From Cylindrodendrum hubeiense (taxonomy: Eukaryota > Ascomycota > Sordariomycetes > Hypocreales > Nectriaceae), in NCBI GenBank assembly GCA_014621425.1, contig JAANBB010000423.1, positions 1 to 34,141 of the forward strand: 34,141 bases of DNA, in the 5' to 3' direction. The position numbers and the translations under genes were made by a program. Shown one piece after another: positions 1 to 12,749 of this stretch (the first letter of the stretch is position 1; each line of letters starts with the position of its first letter). Below the pieces are notes generated by a model, which ran no database searches, had not been told where the DNA came from, and saw nothing but the letters and a program-made list of their open reading frames with translations.

Positions 1-1200
1 GAGAATATGAGAAATGAAGGGAAAATAAGAAAACGACAGAAGAAGAGATTTCTGAGAGAATCCGAACGGGCGGGTGAGGACGACTCGGGGGTTTAATGAG
101 TTGTGTGGTAGCGTCGACGGCCGACGGAAGGGCAGGATAGGTAAGGTAGAGAGGTAGGGAACGGGGTGGATTGGGGATTGGGCAGGCCAGGCGGCGCGCA
201 GAGGCGAATGGGTGGGCGAGTAGTGGGTGAGCCGTGAGCCACACACAACGCACGGTGCTTTTTTAGGGGACAAGGTGGGATGGGACTCGTGGGAGGGTGG
301 AGGAGAGGTACCTCTCAGTGGCTCGAGTGGAGGGAACGCGCCGCTACAGCGCAACAGCGAGTGGCAGCAACAACAAACCCGACAGGTACAAATCAGAGGT
401 ACATTGGCGCCATGGCGTCCACGCCGTCGGCCCCAGGATGTTACTTTCCTCTACAGTGCTCGTCCAGGAACCTTACCGTATGTACCTATCATCGACTGCC
501 CGCGCTGAGAGCGAGAGTCGCGCGACCTCAAAGCCCAGAACGCCAGAACTACCTGCACAAAGTTACAACCCGGCTGCAGCTGGCGGAACTCATTCCCATC
601 TACGGGTGACCGCCGGCTTCATCGCGCATCGCCTTCCCTTTCCTCTACCGTCCTTCCCCCCTCGCGCCCATACTGTACACACTCCTCCTCGCTCGCTCCT
701 CGGTCTGGATCGATCCCCCCCGGCCTGGGTCTTGGGTCGGGCTGATAGGACCCCTGGTCGCCCAAAAACTGGGCCGCGTTGCCTTGGCCAGGGATGACAT
801 GGGCATGGCATGGCATGGTCCACGGGGGACAAGCTACCAGGGGTGCGGTGCCCTCTGTGGATTGTTGTTTCTTGGGGTCGGGTCCGTCCCAGGACGAGGC
901 TTGTGCTCCTGGCTGCGCCTGCGGTGCCGTGCGCAAATGCGAGTCTGGTGTGGGAGCAGGCGTTTGATGGGCGTGAAGCCCTGTCTGGGCGTGTGCCTGG
1001 GCGCGCGAGATGGGAGAGATGGGTGTGGTCCTTGTGAGAGCGGTGCCTGTGGGCATCCAGCATGGCCCACATGCGGGAGGCGTCGAGTGGAGAGTGCTGC
1101 CCGTTGCTCTCGCAGATGACCGAGCACACGAACAACACTGACGGACTGGCGACAGACAGCCACGACGGATGGATTCAGAGCATGTCAACACACGAGCAGG
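1..1200 (-). promoter_or_regulatory. Pyrimidine-rich (minus-strand) flank, possible promoter/leader of a leftward gene outside the window
   Basis: The plus strand is strongly purine-rich over the first 60 bases and G-rich around 120-300, so the minus strand reads as long C/T tracts. Such tracts are common just upstream of or within 5' leaders of filamentous fungal genes. The simplest reading is that a gene transcribed leftward begins just beyond base 1. This is inference from base composition only; no start codon, TATA box or exon of that gene is visible here. Overlapping open frames around 590-1190 show no domain and look like chance frames in G+C-rich DNA. Confidence 0.3.
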
Positions 1201-2829
1201 GGCCTCGTTGTTCGCTCCCCTTACCGGGTACGCGTGCTTAGTCTCACACCCCTTCCATCCATCCGTCCACTCCCAATACCATCGGACGAGACCTGCTTAA
1301 CTGGACTCCAGCCGGCGGGCCAGGCAGGGGATCGCGGAAACGAAACCGGAGTTGCATTCGCATTTCTTGGAAAACGACATGGCATTCCAGTGTGCTCCCA
1401 TGTTGGCGTCCCCTCGGAGCAACATCGACGACGAGATAGAGGAGCGATGGCGATCATGCACACACGCACTGACTAACGACGTGGGAGGAAACTCCGCGAC
1501 ACAGGCGTCCAGCGGTTCCTGACACGGCCGCATCGCGTCGCCTGTCTGAACCCTGTGATTGGGTCCGCAGGTTATTCTGAAGCTTAGCTCAGAGAATCCC
1601 AGAGACAATCTCCAGCCGGATGTGCCCCGGCTACCAGCTCAAGTCTGTTGGGCGGGTAGGGAGAAGATGACCAGCAGAGAGAGCGGCGCCGTGCCCTCTC
1701 GTGCGCCAGGATGCCCATGCCCACAACCTCCTGCGCCTGCAACTCTGATGGTCAGGGCGGCGACACTTCCAGACCGGGGCTACCGTATCCTCTCAGCTCT
1801 CGGGCCTGTTGATAACCCGATCTCGAAATCAGCCTGTTGACTTGACCATTGCAAGCGTACCAAAACACCGACCTACTGTGGGGGCCGAGAGATTACAAGA
1901 CATCATCATCATCTCGTTCGGGAGTGGACCACCGAACAAGGGCGAGGCCATTGGTTTTAGCGTCGCATTGCCCAAGCTCTCCGCGTTGATCTCCGCAAAA
2001 CCGCAGAGCACAATTCGAAATTATCCCAACCGAGCGAGGCCAGGTGGCTTAATTCTTGGGTCCGGAAATGATTATGACGCTATTTGGTCAACAAATAAGG
2101 CTGATGCCAGCTATAGTTACCAGGCGCGATCCCACTCGCCGGCGCGAGGTCAGTGGCTCCTAATGTTTTGAAGCCACCGTAAAGTACCATGCCATATACC
2201 TCGTGTACTCTTACTACACCCGAATCCAGATGGCATCCATCATTTATTAAGACCTTTTGAAGGGAGTCCCATCGTGTCTCTCTTATTAGCGAGCAACTCC
2301 ACACCGAAGGTCGTCCTGTCTCAAACATTTCTGCCTCTACGTCCACGTTACGAGCAATATTGGTCGGCTTAAGATTGCCTATCTGCGCCATGCGCCTCTC
2401 TCGCCTCGTGTTGTTGGTTGAGGGCGCTATAGCTCTCAGAGTACGGACCATGCGGGTGTTTGATTACACCTTCAGCGGCGCTCGACTCAACGTACCGAGC
2501 TTCCCGGTCGGTCAAGAAGAGGTGGTCCGTTCGTCATTTCGCCCACGCGAACTCGAGAGTGGTGTTCCAGAAACCTGTCCGCAAGATGAAGAATCGACGC
2601 TACTTTGGGCACGTCAGTGCTTGTGCATGTGTAAGAACTACCAAGGTCAGCACAGGCACAATTGTACCTTGCATCAGGGCAATGCCACCTTGTGCTTGCA
2701 CTGCAGGACTTTGTGATATGCATAGTCGTCTTTCGCGCTACTATGCTCAGTGGTAGCAATGACAATGGCAACCGCAGTAACGCTGCCACACGAGTTCGGC
2801 GATCACTCAGAGATAGTAACTAGAGAATG

Positions 2830-2844
2830 CCCCCCCCCCCCCCC
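2830..2844 (+). repeat. C15 homopolymer
   Basis: An uninterrupted run of 15 cytosines lies in non-coding DNA, followed by a TCTTCTCC pyrimidine stretch. It may be length-polymorphic and is also a likely place for a sequencing-length error. Confidence 0.9.
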
Positions 2845-5334
2845 TCTTCTCCAGAAAGAGCCACCACCACGAACCGAAAAATGAGCTCTCTGAAGCTTGT
2901 CTTGGTTCCCCTCTCAAAGGTTGCAGAGTAACTCCCTGCGCTGTATCCGCCTCGCCGTGATGCGCGCGACATTTCCATTTGTGTACTACAGATGTGTGGC
3001 TCTTGTTTGGATCGAGCCCAAGAAAGCCCCTCTTGGCCTGTTACCATTTCCTTGTTAGGAAGCCCACGTAATGAGGGATGGGGCCCTCGACGGCAAGATC
3101 AGGCCATCGAAAGACACTAGCCAGGCTAGAAGGTGGTTGTGCTCTTCTAAAGCCGACCGGCTGAACGACGCATCGCGGACCTAGACCATGCTCTAAACTG
3201 GAGACTATGCAGGTTAAAGAAACATCCCCCACCACCTTGAGCGATCGGACATGAGGAGCCGTCGTCGCCTCTCGGCACAGACACTTACTCGCATTTGCTC
3301 GCCCTTGCTCTTTTGGTGGCAAGACTGCATCAACCAGCTTTGCCATCTCTCGCGGCATGTCGGAAAACGGCCACGTCTCGCCGCCGCTTTAGACGGCAGC
3401 AATCCAGCAATCCATCACCCATCCATTCGGTCAGCAGGAATCAAGGCTGCAGGGCAGGGATGCGGCCGAGGAACCCAGAAAGCCCCAGAGCAAAGAAGCC
3501 TCAAAAGACTCCCCAAGGGGGCAGGAATCCAGGATTACTGGCACGCGGACCCCTGCGAAGGCTGAGTCGAGTGTGGGAGGAGGGGGCCTCGTCAAGATGA
3601 AACGTGCCTGCGGGACTGCGTCAGGAAGTCATTCTCGTTTCTGATGCCTCAAGACTCCGCCGGCGCTAACGGCACCCACCCCCTCTCAAGCGGCCCTGCA
3701 GCCCAGACACGCCCCCTCCAACGCGGGCTCTGGCCTGTGTGTGTGAGTCTTTGGCGAGTCCAGTTTCCCAGCCACGCGCTACGCTGGTCGTCCAAGTTCT
3801 TGTTTACGGGCCACATCGAATCAATCGCATCATTGTCGTCTTGGGGGATTCATTGGGCTGGAGAGGGCCTTTTGTGGGCCAATGGGTTCGGTTCGAGGGC
3901 GCCAGCGTTGAAGAGCCGGCGAGGCAGAGAACGGGGCAGACGGGCATTCCCCAGAGATGCCGCGAGACGCCTACTTCGGACGCATTGTGCGGCCTGCGTC
4001 TCGTCGATCTCTCCGCGCTGTTGACGACGTGTGGCTGTTGCCTCTACTATCTTCAGAACAGCCACAGCCATTCGATTACACGTCGTCCATGAAATGCGAA
4101 GCAGAGTCTAATCAAACGTTGTTTGTTCGAGGAAGCTGAAAGCAATGCCGCGATGGATGCCGATCCTCCAAAACGGTGGCTTACACACGGCGATGAGGAC
4201 CACTGCATTCCTCCTCGTTCATCCGAAGCCATTGCAGGCCCGGACCCCCGAGAAGGAAGCCAGTAGGCTCAACCAAGTGGCAACGTCCACTACGTAGTAT
4301 GCCGTCCATTGTTTGCCTCCATCATGACCAGTCACAAACGCAAATCCCACGCCGTTTGATCTCCAGTTCCTGAGCTGGCTGCTGACCGCCAAACACCAAT
4401 CTGGCTGCTTGATCGTCCCGCGCCAACGGCGAACGACCTCTCGCCGTCTCAAGTCGTGGTGAGCTCGGACTAGATCCAGCTTGAAAGCGTTCATAGCTGC
4501 GCAAGGCTTGCATTCGGAATGGCTCTTAGACACGAAAACGGGAAAGGCTCACATGTGGTCGGGCTACGGTAGCATCGGCTCCAGGGCATCACCTGCAAAG
4601 CCCCTTGGGTAATCTTAATTGTTCCCATCACTGCAGACTGCACTTGGGAAACACAATTGGGCAGGGTCATGAATAGGATCAACCGGTGTGATGAGAGTTC
4701 TAGGCCGTCGTCTACGGTCTAATACCATCGCTTGTTGCCAAACCGCAGCGGCGTCGTCGTGAGGAAACGCGAGGCGCTGCTCACCGTCTTGTGGCAGTCA
4801 AGCAGATCTGCCGGGAGTGCGGTCACCTTTCAGGCCGGCACATGCAGCCAGTTTTCAGCATTTCCAAGCCCTACCATCATCGTCTTACACACATCCATGG
4901 CCACAACAAAACGGGATTCAAGAGTCACAAAACAGAGAGGGCGTTTAGCTCGCCAATCTAATCTGATCAGTGAGGCCAAAGGTATCCACCGGGCCTCGGG
5001 CATTTGGCCTGCCTGACTGCAGAAACGCAGAAGACACAAAGCTGAGGGAGAAATGGGGGGGGGCATGGTGGGAGAGCGCGACGAGGGAGAGGGCCAAACC
5101 CGTCCAACGGGCCGTTGTGACGCTGGACGCTGGCGTTTCAGAGCCTGACTAGAGTGACTAGAGTCCAAAATTAGTACGACCTTATCCCGAAACACCCAAT
5201 CAGCAGCCTGACGAGCTGACTCTCCGGCGGCACGCAGCGCTACTCCACAGGGAAGGGTCCAGTTTGGGATGTGGTTCTGGGCAGCGATTGGCTCCGCCAG
5301 ATTCAGAGCCCAACCTCATCTTCATGCTTCATCG

Positions 5335-5370
5335 TCGCCCGCATCCTCTCCCACATCCTCGCCCACATCC
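5335..5370 (+). repeat. 12-bp minisatellite, three copies
   Basis: Three consecutive 12-bp units follow the pattern TCxCCCxCATCC with one or two differences each. They lie in non-coding DNA, and a partial fourth unit follows. Confidence 0.8.
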
Positions 5371-5465
5371 TCCAGCCTCTTCATGTCGGCACGGGCCAGA
5401 AATAGCAGCCATCCATCGCTGCGGCCGATCTGTCTGCGGCCTGGAGAGGGGGTGGGTCGAGCTCA

Positions 5466-5498
5466 CAGGGCGCTCCCAGGGCGCTCCTCAGGCGCTCC
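5466..5498 (+). repeat. 11-bp minisatellite, three copies
   Basis: Three tandem 11-bp units are present. The first two are identical (CAGGGCGCTCC) and the third differs slightly (TCAGGCGCTCC). They lie in non-coding DNA and no function is evident. Confidence 0.85.
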
Positions 5499-7929
5499 TC
5501 GTGGAATCACAAGCTGGAGTGGAATCTCGACCAGACGAGGTCGCCCAAAGGCTTCATGCTTCGCTCCGGGTCGGCGCCAACTGAGGGATGAGAAGGACAG
5601 GGGCTGGAAATAGAACTCGGTTCTGCTGAGTGATGGAGCGGGGGCATCTTGATCAGCTTGTCAGCGCCTCCAGTGCACTACGCGAGACCAGGCCGGACGA
5701 ACTTCCTGGTTCAGACTCTTTAGCTCGGTGACAAGGTGGCATCCAACTGGCATTCAACAGGCATCCTCACGTCCATACGCCGCTGTCAAGAGCCAACAAC
5801 TCGGGATGCTACTCCGTGCTGTCTCTGGGGATCTCTCAACGCGGCACAGTTCTTCGATACTGTTTTCAGATCTTGGCCGGTCCATCTGGGCAGAATAGTC
5901 CGGCTAACCAAACCTGAAACCGCCCAAGCTCGATCATCGAGCCATCGAAACAATGCCATCTTCTCCAGCAGCAAGCACTAACTGCCACCACTGCCACCGT
6001 CACCACCGCCACCGTCCACCAGGCTGGGTCCGAAGGAATCGTATCTTTTCCCCGAGTACGTGCTTTGCATGAAGTGAGACGGCCGATCTTATCGTCATCC
6101 GGGCGCGCAGACGGGGATTGTCAGCCGGCGCAAACTCGGCCCTAGCCTTCCTGGTCTCCAGTCTAAGTGGAAGACTCGGTTGCAACTCTTTGACTGGACC
6201 AGCGCCGGGATTCCGCATACCTGGGGACCTCTGTGCTTCCTGGTGCAGAAGCCGAAACCTCATGGTAGTCCCTGCTCCCGCTCTCTCAGGTACATGAAAC
6301 GCCCGAGGGGTAGCCACACGATCTTCCAGAACATCTTGAAGCAGAGTCGCGCTTCTCAGACATCAAGGCCCTCGCCTCCAAGTTTGTTTCCGGGGTACCA
6401 AGGGTCCAGATCCCGTGGCTTTCACTAGCAGTGTCCGGCCTTGCAGATACGACTGGTTGGCGATGCTACTGTGCCTGAGCTGGTTGCATTCTGCCCTCTC
6501 TGCTTGACTCGTGTCCTTGGCGGCCATCTGAGTCTCGATCCTTGGCCGTGGACACTGGTGAGGGTCCTGCATCTGCCGCTCCTGTGGCAAATGGCGAATA
6601 GGCAACGCGGGTGGCTGGTTGAAGCTGCGCAAGTCGGGCCAGCTGGATCTTCTTGCTTCTTCGGCCGGCCGTGACAAGCCGTTGAGCCGTTAACACCGTT
6701 GACAACAGCCAACTCCTGCATATGGGTCCTCGGCTTGGTTCGTCTTCTCTCAAGAGCGGTTCCTGGATTCACCCTTCTCTCCTCTCTCCATCCTAGTGCC
6801 GTGGCCGGCGGGGTTGCAGGATCCTCCTAGCACCGGCTTGTCCATGTAAAACTACGCATCTCAAACCTTGACATTAAGCTCGTCGGTATCTCCCTTGCAG
6901 TAAGCTCCCGCGCCAAGGTCATCAACGGCCTTCGCATGCCGGTAGGGCGCGCGTGGATCTAGGCGTAAGCGGTAAACGATATGGATCTTCTTTCCAAGGT
7001 TCAAAGTTCCGAGGTGGAGTTGTCCGCGGGTCGTAAACCCCCAGGTTCCAAGGATCTTCCTCGACAACGGACTTTTCCCTCTCTCTCGGCGCCGCTGTAC
7101 CGTGATTTGGTGCTGTATTTCTCGCCGCCATGGTAGGTATTCCTTCGTTATGGAGACCCTTCTCGATCGAGGAGCGGTCCATGGCGATATCCGGAGGGAC
7201 CCATGACCCCACGTCCCATCACGTCCCATCGAAGCCCCCTATCATGAAACAGCCATGGCTCCGTGAAGCAGGCATCCCCGGCTCGACAGCATTAACTTGG
7301 TCGGCGGCAAACCCACTCCTCGGTGGCCCCCGACTGGTTAACCCTGCCTGCTGAGCTTCTCATCACACAGGTGATCCCCGGGCTCGCTCGCCACTTGAGG
7401 GCTTTGCCCGAGACGGGAGAGCGGATGCCCCAACTGGCGGGCCCCAGTATCCATGCTCCAGGAGGCCTGCGCTTCCGCACGACGTACGGAGGTCGATCGG
7501 TTGGCGGGTGTGTTTCATAGGGAATCTCCCATGCAGAGAATATTCTCCGAGTGGGCGAACTGCGTGCGGAGCGGCCTTGGAGGCAGCGCGTAGGGGCTAG
7601 TTGTATCAGATTCTTTGATGCATCTATGGATTCGGGGATGTCCATTGTGTCATCTGTTTCTTCTCTTGACGACCTCGGCGGGCCCACCACCATCTATGCC
7701 AGATGCGGTAGTCTTTCCTGTCTGGTGATAGATGGGGTTCCATGGGCCTCGCCAGTGTAGGCCTCACCGATTCAGGCCTTTCTGATGTCGGTTGTGCTGT
7801 GCCGCTATCAAGCTTGCCAGCCAAGCTTGTTTTGACAGCCGAAGGGTCCAAGCGAGTAACAGAATTTCGTATAGTGGACAATGATAAACTAGCTGAATGG
7901 AATCGTGACAAATCCCATGTTGTATTGTA

Positions 7930-10570
7930 GTCAAACGTGTTTTGTCTATTTTTGTGTGCGCTGTAGGTGTGGTGTAGGGTAGAGGGTGCTCTGGGGACGG
8001 TCAGTCACTTGGGGACTCAACAACTTGACGGGTTCATCGAAAACAGAAGTGTTCACATCATGGGAGGATTTTTGGCCGTGTGATTATATGTAACCAATTT
8101 GTTTTGATAGATAGGGTGGTAGTCGTAGGATCTGTCAAATAATCAAACGGTACAAGTTTGCGATGCATTCGCAACCACAAAACGTCAACACATGGAATTT
8201 CGTTTTAGTCACGAAGATGAGAACATAACATCCGGTAATAATACCCAATTGAGTCGGTGATGGTAATGGAGCGGACAGGTTGATAAATGTTTCGCTGTTA
8301 CAAAGGGTATCATAAGTTTACCTTTCCGTCGTTTGTATCCCACCCTACACCATTCCAGAATGTGAGAGCCGCGATGAGACGAGACATCAAAATCTCCGAA
8401 TTTCCTTCCCAGACATTCCCCCAAACGCAGATCAGGCTTTGCACGTTTCGACCGACGCGCGGCTTTTGGCGTAAATTGACGATATTGATCATACGATCAA
8501 AAATAGAATACAAATGTTAAAAATATCCGCTCAACCGAGCGCTTGACACTGCCGGCTGGGATGGAAGGCCGATAAAGTCCCCAGTGTAGAACAAACCTGA
8601 AAAAAAAAAAAGAAAAAAGCAGATAGATGCTTAAAAAAAACCCAGGCTTGGCCATCTGAGCGGAATCTCTATATCCGGGTCTTGATCCGGTGAAGTGTTT
8701 ATGAGGTTTGCAGTTTAAGTTGTGAGGGTTACCATAGACCGTGGTAGCCATCCCATAACATTTGTTGATGACGATGATTGACCGTCTCCCTCCTCAAGCT
8801 CCGTACTGCGGATATTGCCGAGTTGTTATGCCGGAGGTGAGATTAGGGGGACCGGGTATGAACGCTGGAAGTGATGGCAATCCATTCCTATCGCTACACG
8901 ACACATATGTGTAGTAGATGGTCTCAATTGGGGAGTAGGTAGCGTGATGAATGGTATAAACACGCCAGAGTACGTGTTCAGTTTTGGTAAGAAAGACAAA
9001 AAGCTAGGCCTTAAGAATGATACACAGAATGGGACCTGAACAAAAAGACTCAAGATGAAGGTGGTTGCATCAGGTTGACTCCGTTGTATAGGGTACCAAA
9101 GTCGCTGGGAATCCTGCCATAAGGTGTAGCTGTTACGTCGACCCGAAAAGAGGGATATGTAGGCGATAGCTTAGAAGTTGCGACGACACTGAAGCAAGAG
9201 CGGCGTTCTATAACAGGTATACTGAAGTTATGGATGTCCCTAGCCGAGCGGATTAGCAGGATGCATGCCAACTTAGGTTCGTACCGCTCTACGAATGTCT
9301 ACAACTGTCTGGCTATCCCGAGGATGGAGCACCGTGGAGAAAGAAATAGCGGCTTGGAATGCCAGCAGGCCGAAGGACCTTACATGAGGAGCAAAAATGC
9401 AACTGTGGTCAGCTCAAGGGTAGTAGTATGATACTATTGTCCGATGCGCCAGAACTCATTGACAGCAAGGAAGCAGACTTGAAAGAGCGTAATCAACCCG
9501 ATGTCTGCTAGTAATTGACCAGAATACCATGGACCAACCAAAATAAAATACACGCTCAATCAAGCCATCAGACTTGTCTCTACTTTGGATGTCCTCTATC
9601 GCCAAGGCAGGAAAGTCGCCATGCTGATCTTCAATATATACAAAAGTTGTTCAGCATCGATAGGGACCCCGTCGACCAGCCCTGACACTCCAACGAGCAC
9701 TCATAGGCTGATCACCAGTTATTCGGAATAGACAATACGGCGGAAGAGATCTACCACAGGCTAGATTGAACCTATCAATAACTTCGTGGTACCATGTATC
9801 CGTTGGCGATAGTACGTTAGGATGTGTTGATACCCACACCCAAAGCGCGGTTGTCATGCAACATGACTATAAAATATCGACGCTACTACGATCGGAATTT
9901 CATGACACGCTGCTAACCAACTCTGTGTCATTGGCTATGCTGGATTGCTTGTATGCGGCTTTACCATGGGAAGAATAATATGTGGGAGACTAGGGGCCAT
10001 CGAGCTAGCTAAAACAAGGAGTATATCAAGAAATTTCCCGACACCGACGTACAGCGGCTACCTGCAGCGATGAAACTAGTCGTATAAAATTCTCTTTGCA
10101 ACTGTTGGCTCACATTTTACCGATATTTCCCTCCCGGCGGCAAGGTGCATGGACATGGCTGTTGGTTGGTCGAGACTAGGGTTGGCGGCTACGCCGCTAC
10201 CTTGTAGGAGAGCTGCTAGATCTGACACGGGAGACACATGATACACACCCTATTTAGATGTCTTGATTAAGTACATCGCATCTGGGGTGAGAGTTTAGAG
10301 AGCATGGGAGTAATCCGAGAAGGCGGAAGTAAAGGGCCACCAAGGGCGAAAATTGGCCGATGTGTCGTAACTAACGGAAAATCGAAGATACGATCGCGAA
10401 TCGCTACTGACTAGAACGAGAGAGAAACAGAAAGAGTGGCAGACATCAAAACGCAGCCTTTTGAACACCCTATATACACGTAGTCGCTACAGCCATCCGC
10501 CCACATTCAACTTTCCAACATGACAACACCCGTCTCCTCAGCCTAGGAAGCGCAGCTTTCTAGATACTTC
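7930..10570. other. Gene-free, more A+T-rich stretch 3' of coronin
   Basis: Base composition shifts near 7930 from clearly G+C-rich to visibly richer in A and T, including an A12 run at 8600-8611 and further A tracts near 8633. No open frame exceeds about 85 codons and none resembles a known protein. The right end presumably includes the coronin 3' UTR. The stretch could be an old repeat worn down by mutation or simply spacer DNA; I see no terminal repeats, target-site duplications or transposase remnants. Confidence 0.45.
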
Positions 10571-12749
10571 TCAAGACCTCGCCTCCTCAAGCTCGAGCTC
10601 GAGCTGTCGGATGCGCTCGCTCTGGTCCTGCGAGCCAGAACCGATCTTGCGCTTGAGCGACTCGACCTCAGCAGCCAGGCTGGTGATGATCTTGGTCTGG
10701 TTCTCAATCAACTCCTTGATCTGGGCCAGGGAGGGCTCGGCGCCAGAGGCAGAGGATGCGGCAGCTCGGGGGGCAGTGGCGGCGACAGGCTTGATCGGGG
10801 AGGATGGCTTTACGGGAGAAGCGGGAGCAGGGGCGGGAGTGATCTGAATCTTGACGGGAGCAACAGGCTTGGACTCGGATCGGATGGGCACGTTGGTGCG
10901 CTGAGCAGGGCGCGAGACCTCCTCGAAGCTAGAGTTATCGTCCTCATCTTCCTCCTCAGACTCTTCGTTGTCCTGGTACTTCGAGGCCATGGCGGAGATG
11001 GAGCCCTTCTGCTCGTTCACAGTAGGGGGAGGAGATCGGACAGCGGGAGCAGGCTTAGGTTCCTCCTTCTTAGGGGCGGGCTTCTCGACAACAGGGGCAG
11101 CAACCGGAGCAGGAGCCTTGTAGTCGGAGGGGATCTCCTTGGGAGTAGTACCATCGTAGACACTCTCGAGGTCAATCTTGGCGGGAGTGCCAGTCTTTCC
11201 CTCAAGCCACTGCTTGGCACTGACAGCGGGCTTCTTGCCGGTGGCAGGAGGGAAGATATCAGCCTGGAAGGTCTCGGCGCGTCGGGGTACAGTGAAGGAG
11301 ATGGGCTCAATGTAAGAATCATTGACCGTCTTGTAGGCCCTCATGACCTCGTTCTCGTGAACCTGTTCTTGTGAGCGTTGCGCCAGCACCTGCTGTCAGT
11401 GGAAAACTTACATTGATACCTCGTCGAGGAACAAAGGCAATACCTCGCTGAGGGTCGGGGGACTTGTACTCGCTGAGGAACTCGAACTTGTCGTTGTCAA
11501 ACTCGAAGTATCGAATGTTACCGTCGCTGTTGATAGTTAGAGCATGCACAACATCGAAACCGAGCATAAACCTACCCCTTTCCAGCAAGGTACAGGCAGT
11601 TGGAGCCATCATCTGTTCACATGTCAGTGCCAGCGCATTGAAAAGCGCGGGTTATAGACTTACCCCAGAAAGGCATGCAGACACCAGAGATGGAGTCCAG
11701 CATGTTGAATCCGCCAATGGGTTCGGGGTTTCCGGGCTCCCACAAAGCTAATTGTCGCTCGCTCATCTTCGAGAAACCGGTGGTGGCGAAGCGGTTATGC
11801 TCACCCAGCCAGACAGCACGGCTGTTCTTGGCACCTCCGTGGCCAGCGGACTCATGGATGGGCTTCTCCTGGCGGACATCCCACACTCGCACCTTCTTGT
11901 CGCGCGAGGTAGTGACAAGCAGGCTGCCGCTTGCGTTCCATGACAGACTCTGGACGATGTCGGTGTGCCTCAGGGTGAGGGGGTTCTGGCCGGTACTAAT
12001 ATCCCAGATCTTGACGGTGAAGTCGCCAGACGCAGAAGCGAGGATGTTTTCGGCCGCGGGGTTGAAGAGGACCTGTCCGACCTTTCTGACCGGGGGGTTA
12101 GCATTCCAGTCAAGACAGGCGTTGCGGAGAGTGCTGGGCAACCGACCTCGTGTGACCCGTCAGTTTGATGATGGGCGCAACGTCGATAATCTCCTCGGCA
12201 TCGGTATGGAGCGTGAAGCCTTCAGGGACCTCCCAGATGAAAACCTTTCCATCCTCGGAAGCGGAAGCGATGATGCGGTCGTTGAAGGGGTTCCTGCATG
12301 CCTGTCAGCCATCGTTCGGGAGCCCAGGAGCACGGGGCGCCATACCAATCGGTATCGAGGACAGCAGCGGTGTGTCCACGAAACAGCGGGATCTGGTCAG
12401 GCACCTTGCCTCGCTCTTCCAGGGGGATGACGGCGAACGCGCCGCCGCCAGAAGAATCCCAATTGACGGAGAGGTATTCGGGGTTGGCCTAGATATGCCC
12501 CTAATCAGCGCGCCAGCCTCCTAAGGCGACCATGGACTGATCCGACGGGCCGGCACGCACCTTGACCAAGTTTGTATCCCACGCATTGCGGCTGATATGG
12601 ATATTGTCGTAGCAGAACTCCTTTCTGGTAGACTTGCCAAAGACGTGGCCTGTAGAGCAGCGTCAGCATGTCAGAGCGGCGGCGGCGCGGGCGGGAGGTT
12701 TGCGCCAGCACATACGGTACTTGGACGCCCGCACAAAACGGCCGGCCAT
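10571..12749 (-). CDS. crn1: Coronin, actin-binding WD40 protein
   Basis: Coronin binds F-actin and Arp2/3 and works at cortical actin patches, endocytic sites and hyphal tips. I reconstruct eight exons: 12749-12716, 12649-12561, 12488-12346, 12293-12147, 12085-11664, 11612-11576, 11526-11412 and 11362-10571. All phases agree and give 592 residues, normal for fungal coronins. The start MAGRFVRASKYRHVFGK is the family signature. WD40 blades follow (for example SASGDFTVKIWDI and DKKVRVWDV), then the conserved RRGINVHENEVMRAYK strand. Next comes a proline/alanine/lysine-rich linker with an acidic patch, and the last roughly 40 residues are a heptad-like coiled coil that should oligomerise the protein. 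Exon 6 is only 37 nt. The fourth donor is a weak GTCGGT, but its intron has a good GCTAAC branch point. Family assignment is very secure. Confidence 0.96.

Larger units (their letters stand above)
1200..7930. other. Gene-free G+C-rich stretch
   Basis: I read all frames here and found no open frame with a recognisable domain, no coherent chain of exons and no tRNA or rRNA. Open frames are short (under about 135 codons), overlap on both strands and have arginine/proline/serine-rich translations typical of chance frames. The stretch does hold a C15 homopolymer (2830-2844), two 11-12 bp minisatellites (5335-5370 and 5466-5498) and a CCACCG-type triplet run near 5984-6020. It could be an extended regulatory region, contain a non-coding RNA, or carry a decayed gene; the sequence alone does not decide. 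Confidence 0.5.

Noticed and set aside
590..1191. Overlapping minus-strand open frames of 182 and 190 codons
   Set aside because: Both are open only because the DNA is G+C-rich; their His/Arg/Pro-rich translations carry no recognisable motif.
9740..9840. Box-B-like GGTTCAATC on the minus strand
   Set aside because: It differs from the box-B consensus at its 3' end and no A box or cloverleaf can be built upstream.
11675..12430. 251-codon plus-strand open frame
   Set aside because: It lies antisense to coronin exons and crosses several of their introns; it has no domain and is a shadow of the coding strand.
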